Positions 1-8,327 of a stretch of 48,563 nt of DNA are shown here, piece after piece (position 1 is the stretch's first letter; each line of letters begins with the position of its first letter). The notes beneath the pieces were generated by a model. It saw only the letters and a list, made by a program, of their open reading frames with translations. It did not search any database and was not told where the DNA came from. A program made the position numbers and the translations under genes. Origin of the DNA: an uncultured Prevotella sp. (GTDB lineage Bacteria; Bacteroidota; Bacteroidia; Bacteroidales; Bacteroidaceae); NCBI GenBank assembly GCA_900540885.1, contig UQHJ01000010.1, positions 1 through 48,563 on the forward strand, written 5' to 3'.

Positions 1-120
1 ATACTTCAAGTATTGCCAACTTGGGGCATCGAACCCCAAGTTGGCAATGCCGACGCGGGGACGCGTCGCCCCCAGGTTAGGACCCGCCCCCCAATTAAGC
101 CGACAAATTGCAGCTTATAA
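1..120. repeat. Right half of a class-B composite palindromic repeat
   Basis: A perfect 15-bp stem (12-26 with 34-48, ATTGCCAACTTGGGG and its complement) is followed by a GC-rich arm at 49-117 that runs from GCCGACGCGGGGACGCG to AAATTGCAGC. The arm nearly matches the right arm of the large palindrome at 39412-39483, so this looks like the right half of the same repeat class; the left half would lie outside the window. No coding potential is seen. Confidence 0.7.
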
Positions 121-179
121 ACAATGCTTGATGCTTTTTAAGTGCAAAATATTGCGAATTAACATATTTTACCCCCCCA

Positions 180-211
180 TTTGTACATTTAATATTTAGT
201 AAATACTTTTG
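180..211 (+). promoter_or_regulatory. Bacteroidota sigma-ABfr-type promoter
   Basis: TTTG at 180-183 and TACTTTTG at 204-211 are separated by 20 bp and match the TTTG-N19/20-TAnnTTTG form used by Bacteroidota housekeeping sigma factor. Transcription would begin near 217, just upstream of the secreted protein that starts at 274, which supports that ATG over the upstream in-frame GTG at 214. Confidence 0.8.
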
Positions 212-273
212 TAGTGTTTTTTAATAACAAGTCTCAAAATACTAAAACAATAAACACTAAACAAAAATCAAAA

Positions 274-2628
274 ATGGGTAAAATTAAACAATTGTTTTTG
301 TTGTGTATGCTCTTTACATTGAGCGTTATTACAACAAAAGCTCAAACAGCTGTTGACTATCAAACGTCAGCAGCTCCGAGCAATAGCTCCTTTGCCGCAG
401 ACACGCATTGGTTTACAATTTATTTGCGTGGCACTTACCTTTCGGTTGAAAACGTCGACGCCAACTCTTACCTTTATGGTGGTAATGACTTTAACACAAT
501 TAACAACACCATTGATAAAGGACTTTGGTGTGTAGTAGGCGACGAGACCAAGGGCTACAAGTTCTATAACAAGAGCGTAGGTCCTACTAAAGTCTTAGCG
601 ATTAATTATGTGAACGGTGATACAGGTGGCGCTGCACGTGCAAAAATGGTAGACGCTTCAACCGAAAATGCAACTACCGGAGGTGCTGACAATTGGCTTA
701 CGACTTTTAACTTATACAAAAACGTGATCTCTAATGTTGGGGCATATTCAGTTTCGGTTAAAGGGCTTACAAACTATTATCTAAATCAGCGTGGTTCTTA
801 TTTGGCCTTTTGGATTAATCCTAAAGCAAAAGAAGAAGTTGGTTCATCGTTCTATTTTTATGACAAAAGTAGTTATGTTAAACCGGCACAAGCTTTAGTT
901 ACCACCTATACGGGTAAGACGGGGGGCATTTATCAACCAACAGCAGAAGAACTCAGTGCCTTCTCAAGCAAAATCCCAACGGATTATACGTGGGATAATT
1001 TAGCATCAGTTTGGACGTCAGTCAACAACGCAATAGCAACTTTCAAAGCAGCTATTGACAAGCACACCCCCACTGTTGGCAAGCGCTACTTAATTAAGAA
1101 TAACCATACCAACAAGTACATCGTTCCGAACATTATACCTGGTAGTGCACTTAATGTACAAACAGGTGACATTACGAAAGATGCTGTATGGACACTCGAG
1201 GCTGGCGATACTGAAGGCACCTACAAGTTGAAGAATGCCTGGTCAGAATTATATATTAATGGCGTTAAGGCTAACACGACTGGCACCGATTTAAAAGTTA
1301 TTACAGCCAACGTTTACAATAATACGGTAGCTATCGGCACGGGATCATACGATTCAGATAGTCAACAAACTTGGCTTCATGGTAATGATGGCAATGACCA
1401 GCTTATTCTTTGGTCGGCTTCTGCAGGTGCAAGTCGTTGGACGTTCACCGAAGTGAGCGATGATGTTTTTAATAACTATGCTGCATTGCCTAACTCTTAC
1501 ATTAGCACGTTGGTAAATAATGCTAAGAACTTTTTGGGTGTTGATGTTGCCACCGAAAAGGAAGCATTGCAACACAATCCTACGTATAAAAACTATTTAA
1601 CCTATTACAATAAGGTTAAAGCAGGTACTGACAATCAATATGTGCGTTTGCAATGTGCTAAAAGTGGTAACAACCGTTTTATGGGCTTGAACGATGCTTA
1701 CACTGAAGCAAACGCCTTAGAGGCTTCAACTCAAAAGACCAACCTTAGCAACATTTGGAAGCTTGTGCCTGTTGATGGAGAAGAGTTTTGCTATAAACTG
1801 ATGAATGCCAATACGGGTACTTATATCACCAACATTCAAAATGCGGTTAATGGTGCGAACAGGCCTAATCCTACTCTTACAGTCGAGAATAATGGTTACA
1901 AATTCACCTTTACGTTGAAAAACGAGACCAATGGCAATTGGAGTGTGATTGATCAAAATAATAATCAGCTTAATGCTGAAACAGATGGTCGTATAAATTA
2001 TTGGACAGATGGTGATAATGCTGGCTGGTGGATATTTAAGGCAACAGACATTGAAGTGGCACTGCACGAATTGGGTGATGCTTCGTATGCTTCATTATAC
2101 TTGCCCTACAGCATTTCAGCCGTTAGTAATGCGGAGGCTTATGTAGCGAACAATGCGGCTGTTAATAATACACTTGTCATGCAAACCACTTCAGATGGAG
2201 GTTTTGATGCCAACCAAGGTGTAGTGCTCGTTAGCGACACAAAGGCCAGCACGGCAACACTCACATTGGGCGAAAATCCGAACACAAGTTTGCTGCGTGG
2301 TACCAACCAACCTATTACTTTGACTGACGAAACGCGTGCCAACTATCTTGTGTTTGGTCCTAAAGATGAGGCAAACACAATCGGATTTTGGACCCCTGCC
2401 GCTTCGCTCACCTCTATTGCTGCCAACCGTGCTTTTTATCTAAACGAAGGCGGACAGCAAGCTGTACGTTTAGTATTTAATGGGTCTGTTATTGAGGGCA
2501 TTGACCATGTTGTTGATGTAAATGACAATGTAAATGCTCCCATTTACGACCTTATGGGACGTCGTGTAAATAATACCATGAAGCATGGTGTTTACATTCA
2601 GAATGGTAAGAAGATGATTGTTAAGTAA
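274..2628 (+). CDS. Secreted ricin-like repeat protein with T9SS-type C-terminal tail
   Basis: The 784-aa product starts with a clear signal peptide (about residues 1-23: a basic start, a leucine-rich core, then TKAQT). The middle carries at least three beta-trefoil/ricin-like stretches of the form RYLIKN..NKYI...W.L..., resembling carbohydrate-binding lectin repeats, so glycan binding is possible but unproven. A beta-sandwich-like region at about 605-735 resembles the C-terminal region of the C10 protease at 44167. The last ~35 residues (YDLMGRRV...GVYIQNGKK) form a type A T9SS-like sorting tail, which implies export across the outer membrane. The in-frame GTG at 214 adds a poor N-terminus and lies almost on the transcription start, so I chose ATG 274. 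A 64-aa ORF follows 18 bp downstream, probably co-transcribed. I see no catalytic motif. Confidence 0.8.
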   Translation: MGKIKQLFLLCMLFTLSVITTKAQTAVDYQTSAAPSNSSFAADTHWFTIYLRGTYLSVENVDANSYLYGGNDFNTINNTIDKGLWCVVGDETKGYKFYNKSVGPTKVLAINYVNGDTGGAARAKMVDASTENATTGGADNWLTTFNLYKNVISNVGAYSVSVKGLTNYYLNQRGSYLAFWINPKAKEEVGSSFYFYDKSSYVKPAQALVTTYTGKTGGIYQPTAEELSAFSSKIPTDYTWDNLASVWTSVNNAIATFKAAIDKHTPTVGKRYLIKNNHTNKYIVPNIIPGSALNVQTGDITKDAVWTLEAGDTEGTYKLKNAWSELYINGVKANTTGTDLKVITANVYNNTVAIGTGSYDSDSQQTWLHGNDGNDQLILWSASAGASRWTFTEVSDDVFNNYAALPNSYISTLVNNAKNFLGVDVATEKEALQHNPTYKNYLTYYNKVKAGTDNQYVRLQCAKSGNNRFMGLNDAYTEANALEASTQKTNLSNIWKLVPVDGEEFCYKLMNANTGTYITNIQNAVNGANRPNPTLTVENNGYKFTFTLKNETNGNWSVIDQNNNQLNAETDGRINYWTDGDNAGWWIFKATDIEVALHELGDASYASLYLPYSISAVSNAEAYVANNAAVNNTLVMQTTSDGGFDANQGVVLVSDTKASTATLTLGENPNTSLLRGTNQPITLTDETRANYLVFGPKDEANTIGFWTPAASLTSIAANRAFYLNEGGQQAVRLVFNGSVIEGIDHVVDVNDNVNAPIYDLMGRRVNNTMKHGVYIQNGKKMIVK

Positions 2629-2646
2629 CTCATAAAAGAAATAACT

Positions 2647-2841
2647 ATGAACAAGCAATACGTAGCACCGAAGTCAACGGTGTATAATTACATACAACCA
2701 CTCACTCCACTTTGTGCAAGCACTAAAGAATTTGGTGTAGGTTCGAACAGCGACCCCAAAGGGGGCACTACATCAAGCATTTGGTCAAACAAGCTTGAGC
2801 AACCCACACAAGGTGGTATGTGGAGCCACATGGATGACTAA
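2647..2841 (+). CDS. 64-aa mini-protein, companion of the upstream secreted protein
   Basis: This small protein has no signal peptide or membrane segment and follows the secreted protein by 18 bp, so it is likely in the same transcript. It ends just before a strong terminator. It resembles the 56-aa product at 47364: both have Y-x-AP-[KR]-S near the start, a PLC followed by AS, a GV-x-S segment, a W/F-SN stretch, and an acidic end with Trp. Short proteins beginning with a Lys-Tyr-x-x-Pro pattern are frequent in Bacteroidales genomes. The function is unknown to me. Confidence 0.7.
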   Translation: MNKQYVAPKSTVYNYIQPLTPLCASTKEFGVGSNSDPKGGTTSSIWSNKLEQPTQGGMWSHMDD

Positions 2842-2856
2842 TATTTTAAATAAGTG

Positions 2857-2900
2857 CTAAAAAAGAGGGTGTTTGTTGATACAAACACCCTCTTTTAGCG
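2857..2900 (+). terminator. Rho-independent terminator
   Basis: A perfect 16-bp stem (2861-2876 with 2881-2896, AAAAGAGGGTGTTTGT and its complement) has a TGAT loop and is followed by a T-rich stretch. It lies just after the 64-aa ORF and ends the operon. The flanking A and T runs make it usable from either strand. Confidence 0.85.
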
Positions 2901-2920
2901 TTTTGAGGTCATTGGGAAGG

Positions 2921-3069
2921 CTGCCTAATTGGGGGGCGGGTTTTTAACCCGCGGCAGCATGCTTTGAACATCTACTTATAGTCGCTAAGCGACTATAAGC
3001 AAAGATAGTGCAAGGCTTGCTGCTGCCGCGGGTTACAAACCCGCCCCCCAATTGGGCAGACAAACTGCG
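2921..3069. repeat. Class-A composite palindrome (GGCGGGTTTGTAACCCGC family), full copy
   Basis: The left arm from CTGCCTAATTGGGGGGCGGG is mirrored by a right arm ending CCGCCCCCCAATTGGGCAG. The centre at 2976-3000 is the perfect palindrome CTTATAGTCGC-TAA-GCGACTATAAG. It separates two convergent genes. Related copies are at 8152-8315 and 29586-29727, with split halves at 11806-11925 and 17268-17342. Confidence 0.85.
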
Positions 3070-3087
3070 ATTCGTTACAGAGTTTAT

Positions 3088-5124
3088 TTATTTTTGCTTC
3101 TCGTGCTGCACAGTGAAGTTGTAGCCTTGGGGAATGCGTAGTTCGATGCGGGTGCCGTGGTGGGGTGGGGCTACGTTGGTAATCGTGAGACTGGCACTGC
3201 GACGGTTGTACTGGTTGAGAATTTCAAGCGTGCGTGTGAGTAAGCGTAGGCCTGTGCCGGTGTCGCGATTGGTGCGCTTGATGCGGCCGGGGTTGTAGCC
3301 CTGTCCATTGTCGGTCACTTGAAGCGAGAGTTCGTTGGTAGGGAGGAGCGTGATGCTGACGTGAATGGCACTCTCAGCACTAAGCGTGGGGAAAGCGTGC
3401 TTGAGGGCATTCTCTACGGGTATCTGTAACGACATAGAGGGAATGAGCCATTCGCTCTTTTCTAACGCGGGGTCGATGGTCCACGTGACGGTGGGCCATT
3501 CGCCCTTACTATAATGGTGAAGTGACACGAAACGTTGCACCAAGGCGAGTTCGTCACATAACTTCACAGCCACTTTGCCTGAGGTGAGGAGGTTGCCACG
3601 CAATACGTCGATGAGCAGTTCGACGGGTTCGACCAACTCGGGGTAGCGTTGGAGCTTCGGAAGTACGGTACCTAATACGTTGAAGATGTAGTGAGGCGAC
3701 ACGCGGTTGCGCACGATGTCCATGCGAAGTTCCGTCATGCGCTCCATTTGTTGCTTCATGCGATTTTGCGTGTAACGTCGGTAGCATACAATGATGAGCG
3801 TGGCTGCAAGAGCCAGTGCTACGGCTACAATTATAACAATCAGAATGATGTTTTGCTGATGTGCCGTTTGGGCCGCGTATTCCGATATAGAGATTTGTTG
3901 GCGCAGTAGCGTCGTGTCGCGTTGGTAGCGGCTGGCCAATTCGGCTACGTTGTTGCGCGTCTGGCGGCTGCGTAGCGAGTCAGCATATTGATCGCTGAGC
4001 GTCTGATATTGGTAGGCGCGTTGCCACTGACCATATTGCGCTGCGTAGCGCATAAGGCGGCGGTAGTGGAGCATGAGGTAACGCGGCGAACGTATCGGGT
4101 GAGGCTCCTTGAGCTGCGTTAAGAAGTCATTGACTTGACTCCCTTTGTGTTGGGCAATGTCGAGATCGGCCAATAGGCTCTTAATGTAGAACACGTTCTC
4201 AGGCGTGAGCTGATTGCCCTCTTGTTGTAAGAATAGCTTGGCATTTTGCAGTTGCTGCTGTGCTTCAGACAGTTTATTTTGCATGAGATAAATTTCTCCC
4301 ATGTTAATCTCGCAGATGTGAATGAAGAACGAGTTGTCCAGTTGGAGGGCTATCTTGTAAGCTTGCTGAAAGTTATAGAGGGATTCGTCATACTTGTGTT
4401 CGAAATAATAGCAGTTACCTAACGAGGAGTGGTAAAAGTGTTGAGTCTGTAGAGCTTCTTGTTTAATGTCCTTCTTAGCAAGGTTGAAGAAGTGGTGTGC
4501 CTCTTTAAAGTTTTCCAACTCCATATAGATAAGTCCGAGTCCGCAGCAGATAGCGGCCCGATTGGTACTATCGTGCAATGAATCGGCTATGAAGAGGGCG
4601 TAACGATAACGTTCTGCTGCTAATGGCAGACGGCCTGACTGTTGGTACATATCGGCCACGTTGATAGTGGCGGCTATGAGGTCGTTTGTTTTAGGTGGTT
4701 GGTTTAACAAGGTGTAGGCTCGTTCGTAGTACTGGCAGGCTTGGCGGTTGTAACCTGCAAGCAGAGCGGAGGTGCCGAGGTGATTATATACTAAGCCTTC
4801 AAGTTGGGGCTCGTGGTGTGTCACGCTCCACGTTTTCACCTTATTATAAGTCTTGTTGGCCCAAAGAGTGTCACCCGCACGTTGGTGGGCGGTAGCGCGA
4901 TAGAGTTCGAAGCGATACCATTGGGTGCTGTCGCTGACACGTTTCTGCCACTGCATAAAGGTCGTGTCGGCCTTATAAGGGGCAGCGTAGAGGAGGTCGC
5001 GGTTGGCTTCGACGACGCTGTCTATTTGGTGCTGAGTGACGCTTTGTCGCTTATGCTGGCAGCTGAACGTTAATAACACGAATAGTGGGAACGCAAGGAA
5101 ACGGTAATACTGAGAGGAGAACAT
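3088..5124 (-). CDS. TPR-containing LytS/YehU-type sensor histidine kinase
   Basis: The 678-aa product begins with a signal peptide ending in a lipobox-like LTFSC (Cys22). About 350 residues of tetratricopeptide-like helices follow (for example GLGLIYMELENFKEA), which would form a periplasmic sensor. A single membrane span lies at about 425-447. The cytoplasmic part has a His_kinase-family H-box (SPHYIFN, His478), an N-box (ENALKHAF, Asn572) and a G1 box (DNGQGYNPG, 605-613), so it should autophosphorylate and pass phosphate to a response regulator. Partners of this class are usually LytTR-type regulators, but none is encoded in the window, so this is an orphan kinase here. It lies downstream of parC on the same strand but is separated by a 200-bp palindrome, so co-transcription is doubtful. 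Confidence 0.85.
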   Translation of the reverse strand: MFSSQYYRFLAFPLFVLLTFSCQHKRQSVTQHQIDSVVEANRDLLYAAPYKADTTFMQWQKRVSDSTQWYRFELYRATAHQRAGDTLWANKTYNKVKTWSVTHHEPQLEGLVYNHLGTSALLAGYNRQACQYYERAYTLLNQPPKTNDLIAATINVADMYQQSGRLPLAAERYRYALFIADSLHDSTNRAAICCGLGLIYMELENFKEAHHFFNLAKKDIKQEALQTQHFYHSSLGNCYYFEHKYDESLYNFQQAYKIALQLDNSFFIHICEINMGEIYLMQNKLSEAQQQLQNAKLFLQQEGNQLTPENVFYIKSLLADLDIAQHKGSQVNDFLTQLKEPHPIRSPRYLMLHYRRLMRYAAQYGQWQRAYQYQTLSDQYADSLRSRQTRNNVAELASRYQRDTTLLRQQISISEYAAQTAHQQNIILIVIIVAVALALAATLIIVCYRRYTQNRMKQQMERMTELRMDIVRNRVSPHYIFNVLGTVLPKLQRYPELVEPVELLIDVLRGNLLTSGKVAVKLCDELALVQRFVSLHHYSKGEWPTVTWTIDPALEKSEWLIPSMSLQIPVENALKHAFPTLSAESAIHVSITLLPTNELSLQVTDNGQGYNPGRIKRTNRDTGTGLRLLTRTLEILNQYNRRSASLTITNVAPPHHGTRIELRIPQGYNFTVQHEKQK

Positions 5125-5141
5125 ATAATTCTGGAGGGGAA

Positions 5142-5352
5142 AACGTTAAGGTCGCGCTTCGCGCTCCTGGGGGAGGAACATTAATTATCATTAATTGACC
5201 ATTAATTTCTTCATTAATTATTTCGTTAATTTCTTCATTAATTGTCTCATTAATTACCAAAAGAGAATAATTAATGAAGAAATTAATGGTTAATTAATGA
5301 TAATTAATGTTTCTTCTCCTGGAGCGCGAAGCGCGACTTGATGTTAAGCGTT
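5142..5352. repeat. AT-rich long palindrome with CATTAATT tandem repeats
   Basis: The outer arms are AACGTTAAG plus TCGCGCTTCGCGCTCC on the left (5142-5167) and their complement on the right (5321-5352). Inside are runs of CATTAATT-like 8-12 bp units (about 5178-5257) mirrored by ATTAATGAAG/ATTAATGG units at 5268-5309. The right arm runs into the last codons of parC (stop at 5344), so the palindrome includes the gene's 3' end. It could act as parC terminator. Confidence 0.8.
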
Positions 5353-8079
5353 GTCATTATTATCGAAGAGGGAAGGTTCTTGGGATGGGTCATCCGTATC
5401 GACTTCGGGGGAATTGTCGTTATCATTTTCGTCCTCTTGAGGTTCAGCCTCGGTGACGGGCTGACGAAGCGGTTCGAGTTCTTCTATCTTCTCAATGGGA
5501 AGCGTGGTGATACGTTTACCTTTGGCCTTGTAGCCCTTAACGGCAATGAACGAATCCACATCAATTTCAAGTGGATCGCGGAAGTTCTCGTTGCCACCAT
5601 AGGTCACTTGCAGACGCGGATATACTTGATCGGTGAGCAAGATAAAGCGAGAGTTAGGGTTGTCGCCCAAGAAATTTAGTGGCCGCGTTTGTGCACAACG
5701 TTCAAGGACGAAGCGCTTAACGTAAGGGAAGCCTTGTTGATCGGCATCGAAGAGTACGGCCGTCCACACCTTGTGTTCGTCAAACTTCTCAACGCGCAGA
5801 ATGCCCGAAGGCTCGTAGTGATTGTTGAGGTCGAAATTGGTGGTGTAGAACTGCCCGTTCTGCAGGACAACGAGTACGAGGTCGTCAGAGTGGAACTCAC
5901 CCAAGTACTCTCCACGACCATCGTAATTAAGGCGCTGTACATCATGGTCAAACCAAACTCTTCGACCGCCGAGGGTAGAAGCACCATGCGCTTTGAGCGT
6001 AATCTTATGAACGTCAACACGGGTGAGCAAGTTGCCTCGGCTTTGACGCCCTTTGACTAAGATCTCTCCAAAGTCGCGGTCCATGCTGATGCGCTTGAGT
6101 TTGGGATTAGGACGGAACGTAACCTTGATACTCTCAGCCTCGCCGTTCGGGTTGGCTGTGAAGTAAAGCACCTTGCTACCTGGTGTACCCATCGTGAGGT
6201 CGTACTCGCGGTCGTGGGTGATGCTGGTCACGTTGAAGCGCTTGATGTAGCAAGTGTTGGTGGCAGCGTCGCGATAGACGACATTATAAATTGTGCGTTT
6301 ATCACCCTTCTTAAAGACGGCGATGTGAATGACCTCAACTTTCTTTTTCTTCTCCGCCTTCATGCGCTCGGTCTCACCGATAAACACCTTATCGGCCACG
6401 CGCGTAACCTTATACGTACCGTCGCGATAGAAGATGATGACATCGTCGATAGGAGAACAGTTCTCCACGAACTCATCCTTCTTGAGGCTCATGCCCATGA
6501 AGCCATTTTCGCGGTCGATGTAGAGCTTCTCGGTAGCTTCGATTACCTTGGTGGCCTCGATGTTGTCGAATGAGCGTATCTCGGTGTGGCGAGGGTGCTC
6601 GGCCGCATATTTATCGCGAATGAGGCGGAACCAGTTAGAGGTGACTTCGACCATGTTCTGCAGGTCGCGGTCAATGCGTGCCACCTCTTCTTTCATGTGG
6701 GCGATAAGCTCGTCGGCTTTGTCTTTATTGAACTTAAGGATGCGTCCCATCTTAATCTCCATGAGACGCAGTATGTCGTCACGCGTCACTTCACGATAGA
6801 ACTGGGGCTTGAAGGGGTCTAAGCGACTGTCGATGTGAAGAATGGCGGCGTCCATGTCTTTAGCCTGTTCGAAAGCGCGGTCTTTGTAGATGCGTTCTTC
6901 GATAAAGATACGTTCGAGTGAGGCAAAGTGAAGACTCTCCATGAGTTCGCCACGGCGTATCATGAGTTCCTTCTCAAGCAAAGAGCGCGTGTGGTCTACC
7001 GAACGGCGCAACACCTCGCTTACGGTGAGAAACTTCGGCTTTTTGTCTTCAATCACGCAGCAGTTGGGATTGATACTGGTCTCGCAGTCGGTGAAAGCGT
7101 AAAGGGCATCGATGGCCTTGTCGCTTGATGTGCCAGGCGTGAGATGAACGTGAATTTCAGCCTCGGCAGCGGTGTTGTCCTCCACCTTACGAATTTTTAT
7201 CTTACCCTTTTCGTTGGCTTTGAGTATAGAGTCGATGAGCGTGCTGGTGGTTTTGCCATAGGGTATCTCGGTGATGACGAGCGTCTTACTATCTAACTTC
7301 TCGATTTTGGCACGTACCTTTACGGCACCACCGCGCATGCCGTCGTTATAGCGTGATACGTCGATGGAACCGCCTGTCAAGAAGTCGGGATAGAGGTGAA
7401 ACTCTTCGCCATGCAGATACTTGATAGCGGCTTCGCAAAGTTCGCCAAAGTTATGGGGTAAAATCTTTGCTGAAAGGCCTACGGCAATGCCCTCGGCCCC
7501 TTGGGCTAAGAGTAAAGGAAACTTTACGGGTAACGAAACGGGTTCCTTCTTACGGCCGTCGTATGACATCTTCCACTCCGTTGTCTTAGGATTGAAGAGT
7601 ACGTCGAGAGCGAACTTTGAGAGTCGCGCTTCAATATAACGAGGGGCAGCAGCGCTGTCGCCCGTGAGTATGTTACCCCAGTTACCCTGACAGTCGATGA
7701 GCAAGTTCTTTTGTCCCAACTGTACCAAGGCATCGCCAATAGAGGCATCACCATGGGGGTGGAACTGCATGGTATGACCTACGACGTTGGCCACCTTATT
7801 ATAGCGTCCATCGTCGAGCAGTTTCATAGAGTGGAGTATGCGTCGTTGTACAGGTTTGAGACCATCACCCAAGTGGGGGACGGCACGTTCGAGAATAACG
7901 TACGAGGCATAGTCTAAGAACCAGTTTTGATACATACCCGTCAATTGCAATTTGCCCTCTTCGTCTTTCACCCCACTGGGGTGATAGTCGGAGTGGGCTT
8001 CGGGCGTGGCGGTGTCGTTAGTGGCTTCGTTGGTAACGTCAGTTTCGTTCAATATTTCGTCTTTATTTTCTTCGCTCAT
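5344..8079 (-). CDS. parC: DNA topoisomerase IV subunit A
   Basis: This is the DNA-breakage subunit of a type IIA topoisomerase that decatenates chromosomes, working with ParE (not in the window). The 911-aa protein has an acidic N-terminal extension of ~45 residues, the winged-helix signature VGHTMQFHPHGDASIGDALV (101-120) and the catalytic tyrosine in AAPRYIEARL (Tyr148). The C-terminal beta-pinwheel lacks a canonical GyrA box; RQSRGN at about 676-684 is a degenerate version, which favours topo IV over gyrase. Length and motifs fit Bacteroidales ParC. A TAACTTTG -7 element lies 33 bp upstream. No parE neighbour is seen. Confidence 0.93.
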   Translation of the reverse strand: MSEENKDEILNETDVTNEATNDTATPEAHSDYHPSGVKDEEGKLQLTGMYQNWFLDYASYVILERAVPHLGDGLKPVQRRILHSMKLLDDGRYNKVANVVGHTMQFHPHGDASIGDALVQLGQKNLLIDCQGNWGNILTGDSAAAPRYIEARLSKFALDVLFNPKTTEWKMSYDGRKKEPVSLPVKFPLLLAQGAEGIAVGLSAKILPHNFGELCEAAIKYLHGEEFHLYPDFLTGGSIDVSRYNDGMRGGAVKVRAKIEKLDSKTLVITEIPYGKTTSTLIDSILKANEKGKIKIRKVEDNTAAEAEIHVHLTPGTSSDKAIDALYAFTDCETSINPNCCVIEDKKPKFLTVSEVLRRSVDHTRSLLEKELMIRRGELMESLHFASLERIFIEERIYKDRAFEQAKDMDAAILHIDSRLDPFKPQFYREVTRDDILRLMEIKMGRILKFNKDKADELIAHMKEEVARIDRDLQNMVEVTSNWFRLIRDKYAAEHPRHTEIRSFDNIEATKVIEATEKLYIDRENGFMGMSLKKDEFVENCSPIDDVIIFYRDGTYKVTRVADKVFIGETERMKAEKKKKVEVIHIAVFKKGDKRTIYNVVYRDAATNTCYIKRFNVTSITHDREYDLTMGTPGSKVLYFTANPNGEAESIKVTFRPNPKLKRISMDRDFGEILVKGRQSRGNLLTRVDVHKITLKAHGASTLGGRRVWFDHDVQRLNYDGRGEYLGEFHSDDLVLVVLQNGQFYTTNFDLNNHYEPSGILRVEKFDEHKVWTAVLFDADQQGFPYVKRFVLERCAQTRPLNFLGDNPNSRFILLTDQVYPRLQVTYGGNENFRDPLEIDVDSFIAVKGYKAKGKRITTLPIEKIEELEPLRQPVTEAEPQEDENDNDNSPEVDTDDPSQEPSLFDNNDNA

Positions 8080-8111
8080 CGTTTTAAGGGTAGTTTCAGC
8101 ATTTTACGTTG

Positions 8112-8119
8112 CAAAGTTA
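8112..8119 (-). promoter_or_regulatory. Probable parC -7 element
   Basis: On the minus strand TAACTTTG matches TAnnTTTG. The -33 position holds only a TTTT-like sequence 20 bp upstream, so the match is partial. A short hairpin (8121-8152, AAATCTGTGTT with AACACGGATTT) sits directly upstream, over the -33 region. Confidence 0.5.
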
Positions 8120-8151
8120 ACAAATCTGTGTTAAACATTAAAACACGGATT

Positions 8152-8315
8152 TGACAAACTGCAATTTGTCTGCCTAATTGGGGGGCGGGTTTGTAACCCG
8201 CGGCAGCAGCAGGTTTTGAGCATGAATGTTCTCGCGCTAAGCGACTATAAGTAGATGCCCAAAGCATGCTGCTGCCGCGGGTTACAAACCCGCCCCCCAA
8301 TTAGGCAGATAAATT
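8152..8315. repeat. Class-A composite palindrome, full copy
   Basis: The outer end ACAAACTGCAATTTGTCTG leads into GGGGGGCGGGTTTGTAACCC and GGCAGCAGCA, and the mirror arm ends ACCCGCCCCCCAATTAGGCAG. The core (8222-8255, GTTCTCGCGCTAAGCGACTAT) is asymmetric and is the reverse complement of the core at 11881-11912. It lies between mfd and parC, both on the minus strand, directly after the mfd stop, where it may terminate mfd. Confidence 0.85.
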
Positions 8316-8327
8316 AATTCTTTTCGT

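Noticed and set aside
2647..2841. Mini-protein as substrate of the sulfatase maturase, because of its LCAS segment
   Set aside because: The sulfatase consensus C/S-x-P/A-x-R is not met; the residues after Cys are A-S-T-K and the paralog has C-M-L-A, so there is no support.
5338..8154. Several plus-strand ORFs of 60-120 codons opposite parC
   Set aside because: They are antisense shadows of a clearly conserved gene with no motifs of their own.
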